This document shows positions 48,237 through 60,029 of a DNA stretch of 64,000 bases, one piece after another. The position numbers and the translations under genes were made by a program. A model generated the notes under the pieces. The model saw only the letters and a list, made by a program, of their open reading frames with translations, was not told the origin of the DNA and did not search any database. Every line of letters starts with the position of its first letter. The first letter of the stretch is position 1. Source of the stretch: Anarhynchus alexandrinus (taxonomy: Eukaryota; Chordata; Aves; Charadriiformes; Charadriidae); assembly GCA_008711295.1 (NCBI GenBank), contig VUYV01000398.1, positions 23,295-87,294 on the forward strand. The letters are read 5' to 3'.

Positions 48237-51200
48237 NTAGTGAGACACTGGGACAGGTTGCCCAGAGTGGTTGTGGATGCCCCATCCCTGGAGGTGTTCA
48301 AGGCCAGGCTGGATGGGGCTTTGAGCAACCTGGTCTAGCGGGAGGTATTCCTGACCATGGCAGGGGGTTTGGAACTAGACGATCTTTAAGGTCCATTCCA
48401 ACTCAAACCGTTCCATGATTCTATGAAAAGAAGTTTGGTTTAAGGCTGAGATGAAAACCTAGAAAAAGAGATTTAATTTGTTATATTGCACCCACCACTG
48501 AAAAAGTACCTATTGCTTTATATCAGGTGTCTCCATTGCTGTTGCTGCAGTGATCCATTTGTTTCCCTATACAGGGCACTTCCCATGCACCTTTCTCCTC
48601 TCCTCCCAGCTCCAAGCAATCCCTGTGACTTCACCCTAGGGCTGATGGCAAGGGCAGGAGAGCTCCTGCACTCAGGAGTGAGCGGAGGAAGCAGTGTCAT
48701 GGCCAGCGAGCCTGGCCCATCGCTCTGACATCAGCACACATACTGCCAGCCGCCCACTGCTCGTGGGTGCTGCAGGAGCAATCCTGTGCCATCACCGAGC
48801 TAAGATGCCCAACCCAGACCACACAAAACAGTTACCCACCCACAGGGCAGCAGGCACATGAGGCACCTGCGCCTGAGGAGGTATCAAGTGACCCTGCAGA
48901 AGTAGGCAGAGGTGGTGAGTAAAAAGAAATGTTTTCGTATATCTACTTGTGACTACACTGAATGTTCTTCCAGAATAGCTTCCTAAGCAAGTACACAATG
49001 TGGTGGGGTACTGTAACTTATTGACACAGCTTATGTTGTTGAGAGGAGGGGGAGGAAATGGTGTTTTCAATTATAAACAAAAAAAAGAATAAGAATGAGG
49101 AAGTCCCACATCTGATACATACATCAGCAAAATGTCAGAAGGATGACAGGTGCTTTACAGGATAGAGTTTGCAACAAAGCAAAGTTCCTTGGAGAGGGCT
49201 TGTACAAACAATTGTACTGGTTCAACTTAAAATCTAATTTTCAAGTGATTTAAAAGCAGTGCAGTAAGCACCTATTTAGGTTTAAGAGAGCAATTAACTT
49301 GATTTATCTGAACTCTGATCATAATCAACAAACTAAGCTGAAATCAATGCAGCTCAACTGAAATAAAGATAATCATGCAGTCCTTATACCAGGTTAGCAA
49401 AATCCATTTCAAACCAGCTCTGTAGTTTTTAGATGTGCAGCCCTGCTGTGTACAAAATATTATTCCTTCAGAGGCCACAGAAGTTTAAAATCAATAACTA
49501 CAAATGGTGTTTTCAGGGCGGGAGGACAAGCCAGTGTCCACAACTAATGAAATTCAAGGAGGTTCGTTTGCTTGCCTTTTCATAGCAGGATTTTCATAAA
49601 TACACTCCAAATGCAGGCCAGGAAAACAAGGAGCCTCTTATGGGGGCAGCTGGTGTGGGACAGGAGGTATGTGGGACCACGACTCATCCATCACCCCACA
49701 GGGATGGGAAAAGATCAAATTTGCAGCCAAAGGTGGAAGGAAGGCTTGGGAAGAGCTGTGGCGTTCGGGCTGGGTGAGTGCATGGCCAGGAGCTGCCCAG
49801 TGAGAGCATTCAGGGGTTTCTAGCATGAGCCAAACACGGGCTGTTGCCAGCAAGTGGGGTTCTAGCACACAGCTATATGCTAAGCGCAGTCACCAAGGAA
49901 CGCAAAAATGCGTTAAGCATGATGGAAGACAATCAATGGAAGTACACTGTACATGTCTAAGAGGGATGGCTTAAATCAGTAGAGCGGTGCTGTGAGCTCC
50001 TGACACCCAGCATGCTGGGGAGGTGCCCCTTCCCGCAGGCTGTGGGACCCCAGCACAGCTGGGTCTTGGCAGGTCCTCACCGCTGTGCAGGCACAGGGCC
50101 AGGCAGGAGCCCAGCGCTGCTGTTACAGGCAGGAGGCCAAATGCCCCGGGGGCAGAGAGATGTCCTGGCTGGTGTTGTCACTCCCCTTACGGCTGCAACA
50201 CGTGGCTGATCAACTGCATCTCTCTGCAGAGGCGAGGTACAAAGGCAGCCTGTAATCAGAGTACAGACCGGGCATTCACACGGTACTTAAGAGGAAGCAC
50301 TGAAACCCGAGCTGAGGGAACCCGTGTTCACGGCTGATTTACCCCACTGAGCCTGTCTGCACTAAGACTTTTCTAAGAAGTGCAGTACCTGGAATCAAGG
50401 CTGTGCCAACAAACAGGACTGCAGGAAGATGTATTGTAAAAAACACCACTCAGCCTGACGCAAACAACGTTGCACAAGGGAGGCTGTGCCAGCAGCACCC
50501 AGGGCAGTGCTGGGGCCCTCCTCTGCCAGCAGGGTTACAACCACAGGCTGGATGGGCAAGAAAAGCATCTCCTGGAAGTGGGTGCAGCTCATCTGGGGTG
50601 CACAGGCTCCCAGCTAAAAGCAACAGCCTCACTCCAACCCATCTGTCCTGGCCCTCCATCCTCATCAGGGAGTTGGCATCCCTATTGCTTCTTATGCAAG
50701 TAGAGGCAGGCACTGAAGCCCATATCCACACACCATCTAGTGACCCCCTGAAGAGCACCATCTGTAGTGATCAGCATGACACAGATGATCCCTAGCTGAA
50801 TCCCTACCTGTCTCCCATAGCAGATTTTTCATTTTGTGCTGGATCCAGACTGCTGCAACTGGCCCAGACTCCCCAGTCTGAAACAAGCTCACATGACCAG
50901 CAGTCAGAGCCCAGCAGAAACTTGCTGAAGGCAACCAAGGAAACTGCTGCCCCACTGGTATTAGTAGCCCCACAAGCAATCCTGATACAGAGGTGCAGGT
51001 GTGCTCTGCAGCACAGGATCTCTCCCACCTGTGCATGCCCTAAGCACCTGCATCCCCATGATGGAGGCACTTTCCCAGTCCCCAAGGCTGGGCAAACAGT
51101 GACACTGGAGATGCTGGGAAGCACCTGGTAGCAGCTGCTGCCTGCAGAGGACAGACACTCCTGTCCTGGGGGAATGTGCTGCTGTGCTTCCAGTGTATGC

Positions 51201-52189
51201 AGCACATATATATCTCTATCAAATACAGGAGTGATGGGACTATATTTTACACCTGTGCAGAGGCATCTACTTCTGTGCCCATTCTGTGCACTGGAAATAT
51301 CTGGATTCCCATTGCTCCCTGCACAAAAAGTTAGAGGAGAAAGTCTTACTCCCACCCTCATCAGACTGTGTAATCACTCCATGTCAGCAGGCAGAGGAAG
51401 AGTTTCCAACTCATTGTGTTTGCAAAGCTCTCGCTTAATGAAGACCTTTCAGGCTGCTGCACATAATCAATAATCAATCACAATCAAAGACAGAAAGTAG
51501 ATTCAATTAACATTAATAAAAAACCCTTGTAAGGACAGAACACCTCTGTAAAAGCTGCTGTAAAAGACTGAGAAACCAGGGATTCCTGCCGTGACAGCTG
51601 CAGCAGACTATGGTCATCTGCCCAATCTTCCTAGACCTGGTAAGCAGCAAAGACCCTTACATTTCAGGGGAAGTGATTTAATCACTACTTCAGACAATTG
51701 TCCAGTATAAAACTCATTTGTAGGCACTTTCCCTATGACTTGCTTTCTGATACATGATGACCCAGTGAGGGAAAGTGTACCCAACAGTAGAGATGCTCAC
51801 AATTAGGGTGGAAAAGAAAATGGAACATACAGCAGGGAAAGGGATGGTGCTCCCTGGCCAGACAGCTTCTGGTGAGCAAAGAGGTCTCTTCCATGATATG
51901 TGCCTCTGAACTTGTATGTTCCTCGCTTAACTCTTACTTTGCAAAAATCAATCTCAAAGTCAGCAAGGACTGATCCGGGGTTTTGCCTTCAGCATGACTA
52001 TGTTGAAGAGGCAGTGCCCGAATGAGGAATGAAGGTGAAGAAGAAGTGGAGGCAAATCCAAAGTGGGCATGTGGGAAAAGAGACGCACAAGGAAACTAAA
52101 ACCCAGTGCCGTCCCCCACTCCTTACCAGCTCATTTTCTTCATCCTTGTTGAGGAGCGCACAATGATCCTTCCAAAACTTTTCCTCCAT
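17837..52189 (-). CDS. ATP13A4: ATP13A4, P5B-type transport ATPase, complete (30 exons)
   Basis: Thirty exons with GT-AG borders and matching phases give 1,195 residues, almost exactly the human ATP13A4 length. Exons: 52127-52189, 46726-46899, 45443-45589, 45157-45227, 45000-45080, 44398-44467, 42063-42197, 39690-39762, 38762-38893, 37970-38140, 37578-37735, 37132-37320, 36828-36889, 34028-34178, 32655-32738, 31392-31548, 30005-30122, 29278-29402, 28971-29134, 28273-28395, 27381-27460, 26363-26405, 25447-25556, 24632-24728, 23507-23579, 22720-22894, 21470-21660, 19890-19978, 18949-19029, 17837-18037. P5B pumps are endo-lysosomal or ER membrane ATPases; relatives such as ATP13A2 export polyamines, while the ATP13A4 substrate is less certain. 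Catalytic motifs are intact: TGES (315-318), DKTGT (Asp487), KGAPE (625-629) and GDGAND (850-855). The membrane-segment-4 signature is PPTIP (444-448) instead of PPALP. The N-terminus ([18 protein letters not shown]) and C-terminus ([14 protein letters not shown]) fit ATP13A4 better than ATP13A5 or ATP13A3. Confidence 0.95.
18756..18816. other. Assembly gap (61 N) with matching flanks
   Basis: The left flank (poly-A then GCCCGAGGAATTATGCTTCT at 18720-18739) and the right flank (poly-A then GCCTGAGGATTTATGCTTCT at 18832-18851) are nearly the same sequence. The two contig ends therefore appear to overlap at a poly-A run, and the gap probably represents a failed merge in the last ATP13A4 intron rather than missing DNA. 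Confidence 0.85.
23621..27248 (-). repeat. Copy B of the 3.6 kb duplicated block, in its native ATP13A4 context
   Basis: This is the partner of 5856-9483. Here exons 22-24 are flanked in order by exon 21 (27381-27460) and exon 25 (23507-23579), so this is the original location. The block starts 41 bp past the exon 25 acceptor and ends 132 bp before the exon 21 donor, so its borders fall inside introns. Confidence 0.92.
27381..36889 (-). CDS. ATP13A4: ATP13A4 exons 13-21: nucleotide-binding and phosphorylation domains
   Basis: Exon 13 (36828-36889) opens with [14 protein letters not shown]. Exons 14-17 (34028-34178, 32655-32738, 31392-31548, 30005-30122) form the nucleotide-binding domain, with [30 protein letters not shown], the KGAPE motif (625-629) and [14 protein letters not shown]. 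Exons 18-19 (29278-29402, 28971-29134) return to the phosphorylation domain, with the MVTGDN motif split across them. Exon 20 (28273-28395) is the variable insert. Exon 21 (27381-27460) has [19 protein letters not shown]. Exon 15, [20 protein letters not shown], is the least conserved piece but fits phase and length. Confidence 0.9.
34179..36827. other. ATP13A4 intron 13, AT-rich with TAAT clusters
   Basis: Within this intron the part from about 35,210 to 36,240 has many TAATTA/ATTA elements, including a tandem TTAATTAATTAATA at about 35,243-35,260, and no transposon that I recognise. A G/T-rich run (GGTTTGGTTTTTGG and similar) lies at 35,588-35,630. No coding exon is seen. Confidence 0.35.
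37132..42197 (-). CDS. ATP13A4: ATP13A4 exons 7-12: helices M1-M4, actuator domain, phosphorylation Asp
   Basis: Exon 7 (42063-42197) encodes M1 and M2 ([18 protein letters not shown] and [19 protein letters not shown]). Exons 8-10 (39690-39762, 38762-38893, 37970-38140) form the actuator domain; the dephosphorylation loop TGES (315-318) is split over exons 9 and 10. Exon 11 (37578-37735) has M3. Exon 12 (37132-37320) has M4 with [14 protein letters not shown] and ends at CFDK, so the DKTGT motif is divided between exons 12 and 13. The PPTIP signature differs from mammalian PPALP by two residues. I re-read the bases (minus strand of about 37250-37270) and they support Thr-Ile. Confidence 0.93.
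44398..52189 (-). CDS. ATP13A4: ATP13A4 exons 1-6: cytosolic N-terminal region
   Basis: Exon 1 (52127-52189) encodes the first 21 residues; the ATG has G at +4. Exon 2 (46726-46899) carries the P5B-specific N-terminal hydrophobic hairpin, [20 protein letters not shown], which dips into the membrane face, followed by the [14 protein letters not shown] segment. Exons 3-6 (45443-45589, 45157-45227, 45000-45080, 44398-44467) encode the P5B linker, including [28 protein letters not shown] and the [12 protein letters not shown] element before the first core helix. Intron 1 is 5.2 kb and holds a CR1 fragment. Confidence 0.92.
48030..48425 (+). mobile_element. CR1 LINE 3' fragment in ATP13A4 intron 1
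   Basis: This is plus-sense CR1 3' sequence, starting at TTGTTCAGCCTGGAGAAGAG and ending in CCATGATTCTATG at 48425, the standard CR1 terminus. A 29-base poly-T run and an N at 48209-48238 replace the expected internal bases, which probably marks a sequencing or assembly fault. It lies antisense to ATP13A4. Confidence 0.9.
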
Positions 52190-54370
52190 CTGACCACGTT
52201 GTTTTCACAATGTCGTCGTTGGTGGGGTCAAGCAACGTTGAAGGCAGTTACTGACTTGAATTCAGGCCAGTGTTAAAGTCAGCTCTCACCATGGTCCTAT
52301 CTGCTGCCTTTGAAAGCCTCACAGTGCACATGCCTTTTATAAGGCTCCCAGGAGAGGGAGGAAAATCCACCCTCACGTGTAAAGCCCTTAAATGCCTGGC
52401 TTATGTAAGATGTGTATTTCGCTGCCTCCTGGCTTTGCTGTGCTCGAAGGGGTGGGACTGGCTGGAGCAGAGCTCTGGTAGCCAAGGGGAGGGCACCTGC
52501 AATCCTGTGCCAGGGAGACGGCTCTGCGTGGGGCTCAGAGGGAAATTGAGGCATATGGCAAGGAGGAGGGTGGGAGAGCACTGCAGCCCTGCGCAGAGCT
52601 GACCCCAGAGCAGCCACGTTCGTGCCAGGGACCACCTCCAGCGTGTCAGAGACAAGCATCTGCTCTGGGGAGATCACAGTGTTCGAGCTTGGGCTTGGTT
52701 TCAGCACAGTGGAGGTGCATGCTGGAGCAGTAATTTTTGGGTGTGGATCCGGTCTGAATTTTCCCACTAGCTCTGAGCATCACCTCGAACACGAGCTTTG
52801 GTTCAAATTCTGCCTGAGTTACGAGGAAAGAGAAACAGGGCTGGATGAATCCTTTGGAGAAGCCCAGCTGGGAGACACAGGGCTCTTGAACAGCATGCAG
52901 CATGAATCCCTGCGAGGCAGGGAGCGATGGGGGCCCCAGCCAGTCCCCCGGCAGGGACAGCAGCAGCAGGCAGGCTTGGGAGCCCCACTGCGCATCTTCC
53001 AGTCTCTCGTGTCCCAGCTCTCAGTGTTGTCAGAGACATTTTTCAGGCATTAACCTGACATTGCTCTGTCTCCCCCCATTCTCCTTCTGTTGCAAAGTCT
53101 GAAAACAACCATTTATGCAGGCAGGAAAAATGTGCTGTGTTATTGTCCTGGAATAAAGTACACGTTTGTGTGAATAGAGACAATGGCTCTGAGTTTGCTC
53201 AGACACTTTTTGGCTCAGACACAGGGAAGCAATTCCCTATCACTGATGAGAGCTGGGGATTTAAACTCCATAAACAGACACAGTTTTTGCACACAGTGTA
53301 TTTCCCCAGTGATGGCAAATCAAGCCTTCTTCTAAATTCTCCTTTCCCAAGGTGGGAGAGAGAACGATACCCAGGGACTGCAGTGCAGCATGTCTGGAGT
53401 CCTCTGTCTCCCTCAATCTGCAGCTCCATCCCAGAAAGAGGTCCAACAGCTGAGAGAAGCACCTTTCACTAGGCAGACTACTAAGGAAATAGAAGCTTTT
53501 ACCCATGTTTCTTCTCTTTGAAACAGAGCAAGGAGAGGCCAGGCTGTCTGACCAAGGAGCAATTGTCACTTTGCTGTACCCTGAATCTACCTGGGGCTGG
53601 CTTTGTATAGTCCAACCAGATCCACCTCTGTGGGGGTTCTGCCAGCTGCAGTTGTGTCCATGAAACAGCAAAGATGGACCAAACACTGAAGAATCCTGAA
53701 AAATCAAGGTGGTGGTGGAAAAATGCATATTTTTCTTTTTTTATTTTAGCATTGTTATTTTGAACTGTCTAAAGCCTGAATTGAATCAGATTTCAACATA
53801 AGTAATTCCCCTTTGTCTCTGCCTCTCCTCTGAGAGGGCATCGGTAAGCTCATCCACAACACTGTTCTGCACATCAGCCACCGTCCTGCAGCTCCCTGGA
53901 TGTGATACGCTTGCAGTCATTCCACTCCCTGTTTTTTAGAAGCAGTGCCCACTTCTGAGGGTGTTGTACCTGGCCCATACACGAAGTCCAGCTGTGTCCT
54001 TTGTGGACGTTCTTGTGGCAAAAGGCTTCTACACAAAGAGATAAAGTGCAATCTGCTGTGAGTAGGTGATTGCCTACTACCAACCAACGCCTCCTGTAAC
54101 TCTCCAGGGGAAGGAAACTCAAGAGAGGTATCATTAGCTGGGTGGTGTTACCAGTTCTCTCTATTTTCATCATCCAGGGAGAGGTGTGTTTCATTTACAG
54201 GAATATGACCTCCAGTCTGTGGACTGGAGTCTCAACAGTTTCCCTGCATGGGCAGCAGGATGCCCACCACTACCACCGCAGCCTGTGCTTGCAAAGTGCT
54301 CCCCAAGCTGTGTGGGACACCTCCAGCCCCAGTCCACCAAGCTGTAGAGCCGGCACCTGAAAAGGCAAAA
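52190..54370. other. ATP13A4 upstream region, no gene seen
   Basis: The promoter of ATP13A4 should lie just right of 52189, but I see no TATA box or CpG island that I would commit to. A non-coding first exon further upstream cannot be excluded. No exon or transposon is recognised. Confidence 0.4.
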
Positions 54371-54374
54371 GAGA

Positions 54375-55560
54375 AGGACTTAGGGAATTACAGGCCAGTC
54401 AACCCGACTTCAATACACAGACGGATGTGAGAGAAAATTCTTAAGCAGCCAGTTTGTAAGTACCTAGGGGATAATAAAGTGATAAGGAGCAACTAACATG
54501 GATCTGTCAGGGCAAGATCCTATCAAACCAATCTCATTTCCTCCATGACAGGGAGATGCTCCAGGGAACAAGAGAGTGGCAGCTAATGTGGCACATTTAG
54601 GCTTTTGACAGAGCTCCCCATGAGATATGAAGATATTGAGAAATAGGATTCTTTTATGATGAGCTGAAAGGTTGAACCCTAAGTGGGTGTCAGTGATTCG
54701 CTGTCCATCCCGAGAGATCCAAAATATTCACATTTTTGTTAGCAGCTTGGATAACAGGACAGAGAGGACAACTGAAAGGTGTTCATGACACTGAGCTGAT
54801 GGAAGCGCCTGCTTTAGAGGAAAGAAACAATACAGCATGATTTTAGGATGTTGACCAAATAATCTGAAATGACCATATGAAATGCAGTAAAATGCTGTAC
54901 TTAGTAGCTGGAGGAAACAAGTACAAAATGAGAAGGTGGTGGCGAAGCAGGTGTATGACAGAGAAGGAGACGTAGCTAATTGCAGGTTGAGTTCCCTTTT
55001 GCCAAAAATGTGACTGTCATTCTGAGCCACAGTACCAGGAGGCTGGTAAGATCTGTAAGATGGGAGGAAATTATTCTGCTCAACTTGCTGTTAGCATGTC
55101 CTCGGCTGGAGGTCAGGCTCTAGGAAGGTGCAACCTAGATGGCAAGAGTCCAAATGACAACGAGATGAGAAGTTTGGAAAGCATGATCCCTAAGGAAGCA
55201 TTGAGTAAATTAGTTTATTTAAACTAGAAAAGAGAAGGCTGAAGGGAAACAGAATAACTCTTACAATACACAAAAGAAGAAGAACAACCATTTTTTTTCT
55301 CCTGTTCTTATTAGACACACAGAGAAATCAGACTAATTTCTTGTTAAACTAAACAATTGGATTTTCAGGGTTAGTTTAGATATTCAGGAAGATTTTCTAA
55401 CTTAAAGGATAGTAAAATACTCAAACGGGCTACCTAGGGCAGGAGGAAATCTCCTACAATACAAGATTTTAAGGAAAAGCAGGACATAATTTGACAAGGA
55501 TGATCTAAGGCTAGGTAAATCTTGCCTCAGAGCAGGGAGATGGACAGAATAACCACGTCA
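54375..55560 (+). mobile_element. Old degraded CR1-type LINE
   Basis: Short plus-strand matches to non-LTR reverse transcriptase survive: KDLGNYRPVNPTSI near 54375-54420, then the GSVRARSYQTNLIS-type stretch near 54500-54540 and a 3'-part pattern near 55215-55440 (AAACTAGAAAAGAGAAGGCT). Many stops and indels break every frame. It is clearly older than the other CR1 copies in the window and its 3' end is not sharply defined. Confidence 0.7.
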
Positions 55561-58500
55561 GGTGCCCGCTGTGATTTCTGCAGGAATCCCTGTCCAAGCG
55601 CAGAAAAGCACAGCCCAGACCTTAATTGCAGTGGGGCAATGGTTCTCTGTGAATTCAGATTCAGGTAACCTTACTTAACAGGACCATGCCATTTATTTCT
55701 GCGGCCAACCAGTCTGCAATGAGACACCTGCACAGCACTGTTCATCAGGACTTATATTTCTCCAGTCCCACCTGTATTTTTTCTTGTTATTTTCTGCTGG
55801 TTTTGTATCTCTCCTGATGTTCCTGTCATTCTGCCCTCCTTTCTCTCCTTCCCTGGGCTTTGATCAGGTTTATTCCTAGCACTGCTGAGTGTCTGACACC
55901 AAGTTATTAAAAAAACTTAGCTGTAGCGAACAGCTAAACAAAACTATTGAAAAGCAAAGCCACACTTGACTTCAAACCCTTTGTCCTGGTGTCCAGCTGC
56001 TCTCAGTTACCACCTGGATCTCTTACCCCGAGTGCCCTTGCTCTACCTGCCGTGCCCCAGCCATCTCACAGGCTGGGTTATCTGAGTGCAGTCCTACCAG
56101 ATGTCTGAGATGACTGACATTTTAGAGCTTTTTAAACAGACCACAGGCTTAATGACTGCATTCTTCACCTCATCTGCAGGCAGGGGAGCCAAGAAGGTAA
56201 GTTTACTTAAAAGTCATCCAGGTTTGTCCTGATCTCTTGAGAAGTGCAATGAGACACATTGTTGGTAAGCATAGTGAACTTTCTAGTAACAACCAAAATG
56301 ATTCAAACACTTGCTGGGTACGTACAGGCACCGTGCATGGCTCAGGTATCAGAGGTGTTGTAGCTGTACCACCACAACACACACTCCGCACTAATCCAGC
56401 ATCCTGGAGAGGACAGTGGGTCAGTTCACATAGGACACTGCTCTTACAGGGTCAGAGGCCTCCAGCAGTGGGCTATCTCATCCCCAGTGAGCTCCAGGAA
56501 AATGTGCTGCTCTGTGTGGTGGAAGCAGTACCCCCTTCAGCTGTGCACACATGGGGAAGAAAAAGCCGGGGAATTGCTCTAGAACATGCTGCCCACCAGC
56601 AAAGCAAACAAAACATTAGGACCTTCATGCAGATGGGCTGGAAGCTGACAGGGGCCATGGCATGGTGCTTTGTCTTGGGGAAAACGTATAGATAAAGGCA
56701 TCTCAGAATTGCTGCTGGCTCCCGGTCCCTTCCCCCAGGTTTATTCACCTGGCCCAAGCACCCGCGGCTCTGAGCCTCTCAGCTTACCTGGAGAGATTGT
56801 TTTGGCACTCTCCACAAGAGAACAATCAAGACAAACCTGAATCACAGCCTACGTGAAAGCCTTTGTCTTCCCCTTTCCATAGCGCTGCCCAGGTGAAGCC
56901 CTCAGCATCACCATGCACCCGCAGGGCTGTGTGTCATCCAGGGGAACATGGCAGGACACATCCACGGCAGCATCACTGAGGGGCTTCTCAAGGAGGTTTG
57001 GGCATTTTGTGTGTGATTGCCGGAGCCAAAACACATGCTGCCTTGCCTGGGTACCCTGCCTGTATATTTCTATTAGTTATCTTATCTATCTACCTCACCT
57101 GGCTGCCTCACTGACTTAGGTGGAGGAGAGAGGCTGCAGCCTGATGAGGGGAAGGCAACTTGGGTCTGTTGGATCTCTGCAGGCACTGCAGACGCATGGC
57201 AGAATCAGGTATTTCAGAGAGCAAGAGAAGGGCAGCAAGGGTAAGGTGAGAGCCCTGGAGAGCTTGTCCAGAGCTCTGCCTTTGCCACCGTGTCCCTGGA
57301 ATGCCAGGCGAGGCCTCTGATTTTGCACAGGGGGTTATGACAAGAGGCATTTGCGGGCTTCCCAACTGACAGGTCAAACCAGGAGGCTGTGTCCCCATCT
57401 TCGCTGGACTGCTATGGAGAGGAAACCCTTCCAGAGGGCAATCCAAACCTCTTCAGTTCAACTCCAGCTTTGAATTGCTGCTGGCGACACATGGCTCCAG
57501 TCCCTCTTCAACTGCTTAGTCAGGAATGGGGGGTCTTGGCAGATTCTGAGTGGGGCAAATCTGGAGGGCAAAGAGTTCCTTGCCTGGAGCCATGGCAGGA
57601 GGAGGCACAGAGGGACAGGAGAGGGACATGCTGGGGCTGCCTGCCTTTTTCATCCTCTCACTTTTCACAGTCTGAACTCTCCTCCTTTATTGGTGAACAG
57701 CATGTCCCACCTTACTGCTCTTCGGGTCCTTTTCCATTTTTGTGCACTTAATAAAGCTCTATTTTTGCTCAAGTACCAGGTGTCCATTCAGCTGTAAGGA
57801 AATGTGAAGCTGTAGCCATGCCAAAAGGTTCTTTTGATGTGTGAAGAAACCAGCAGGTAATCTACAGAGAGCAGTAAAACAGCACCCTCTGTCCCCAAAG
57901 AAGCAAAAAGAGATTTATAATTAAATTTATATTTATTTCAGCAAATAAATCCGGCTGTATTCAGTGTAACGTTTACAGTTAATCAGGCACAACATGGTCT
58001 GTACAAATGAGCAATCTCCTCTCCCTAGAAGTTTAAAAGGCAGTTACAACAAGCATTTAATATCCTGGTGTGTAACAACACAACATATTCTCCAGTGTTC
58101 ACATCCCACACCACAGACCACGCGCTGGTAATCTGCCACTTGTTCCAGCTGCCCTCCAGGCCATAGGGGTGACATCCCTCATTTCTGTTCTGTTCTGTTC
58201 CTGGAGATGTTCTCCGTTTCTCCTGAGGATCATGTCAGCATCCAGGGCCCTTTCCCTGTGGCACTATGTCCAGGCAGAGGAAAACAATCATCAGCCCATG
58301 AGCATGTGCTATACCAACACTCCCAGACTTCGGAGACAGTACTATGGTGCCTTCAGCCTTCCAGAGGTACCCTCTGTCACCAGGATGTGACTACCAAGCC
58401 TTGCATGGGTAGTTCCACATATCCTCATGTTCTTCCCTGAATTGTATGCTTGCCTAACCTAACAACAACCCAGTCACTGGGGCAAAAAGACTGGTCCGGT

Positions 58501-60029
58501 TGATGAATGCCTGTCTTGCTTAGAGCCTTGGACTCAAGCCATAGGCTGCCATGGCAACATTCCTGCTCTACCATCTGTATCGAAAGGATGGGATGCTCCT
58601 GTACAACTTGTGCTCTGAAAGGCTGTAAAGACTTTGCAGGAGCAGTAAGAGAGTGTCATGAGAGGCAGCTTAAGGCTCCCAGTTTAGTCAGCAGTGAGTG
58701 GGCAGTGAGTTCTCTGTAAGGGTGATCACAAGGAGGAACAGAGTGGCAGGCTGGAGGTTCAGTGCAAGGAACCAACGGCAGGTGCCAGTGCCCAGGGCTG
58801 CAGTTCCTGCGACCTCCACAGAGCTCTGCTGCTTTACAGCAACAGGCAGTTCTGCTCAGAGCAGCTGTTAGTCACTGGCTGGCACGTGTGTGGTGATTGC
58901 ACCCAGTAGTAAAACTTTGTTGAAGAATGGCTGAAGGAGCGTTGCTGGTTTTCATGGCTTGGAGCTATCAAATAAAAATTTACCTGGTCTTGGGTGGGGC
59001 ACAAGAGGGGAGTAAGACATAAATGAAATGTCTCCTGTTCTCTGAACCACTTCCCATGTCCAAAAGCACTTCTTCCAGCACCTCCCAAGTAATCTGTAGG
59101 TTCAGGAGAAAAAGCTTGTTATGATCTCCTGATGTCCTCTTTCTCTCTCCAGCCTCACTCTCTTCATGAAATAGGATGCTTCTTTACCTGGAGCGATCTA
59201 TCATGTGGGCTAGGAGAAAGGCTGGGACAATTACACAATACTTTATTCTAACCCTGTCTGCTAGTCATCTAGGAAGTACTGAAGAGGTTTACTAATTAGA
59301 TTTAAACAAGACATATAGATGGATCTTTCTTGACTCCGTATTACTTACAGTAACCTATACTGAGTAATCTAAGCTATGTCAGTGACAAGCACTGTGGTCA
59401 CCAGCCACTAGGGACACTGTGAAAACAGCACGCTCCCAAGCAGGGACAAATACACTTTGTATTTCAGACACACAGTACATTTCGTTACTTTCTTAGAAGA
59501 GGAATCGTGTCCCCATTGCCAAGAGCCAACCAGGAAGCAAATTCACACAGCCTGGCTTGGCTGACGGTGTGTTTGAGTGCTGCCATTCCTCGTACACATT
59601 TGGCAACTAGCTCACAGTGCACTGAGCCATCGCGCAGCGCAGCATCACCCTCCCAGCTCGGAGGCTGCGTCTGCCCACGAACTAGACAAAGGCTGAAGCA
59701 CTGTCTGGTGGGGGATGTTAGTGCGGAACACTCCAGGACTATTTTTCCAATATGAGGACTTTAGAAGCCATAAGAGCAAGTAATGAGTCCTCTAAATTTA
59801 GTTGTTGGCACCAGACACCTGCAATATATGATAACTGAATTCTCTGTTTCCTTTCCTTGCACTGAGTGGTCTAGGTACCAGCTATTTGTGCTTTCCTTTC
59901 TTGGTTGATCCTTGGCAGGTACTTGGTCTCTGCAGCCTCCTCTGTAATACTCCTGAAGAGCTGTGTTGTGCATCAGGTTCCTTAGACAAAAGGTGCTACA
60001 TGAGTGGAAAGCTGGTATGTCTTGTAAAA
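55561..60029. other. Intergenic stretch, no gene seen
   Basis: I found no supported exon, RNA gene or recognisable transposon. The open frames are short, and the longest (152 codons near 56240) has no recognisable domain. Confidence 0.45.
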
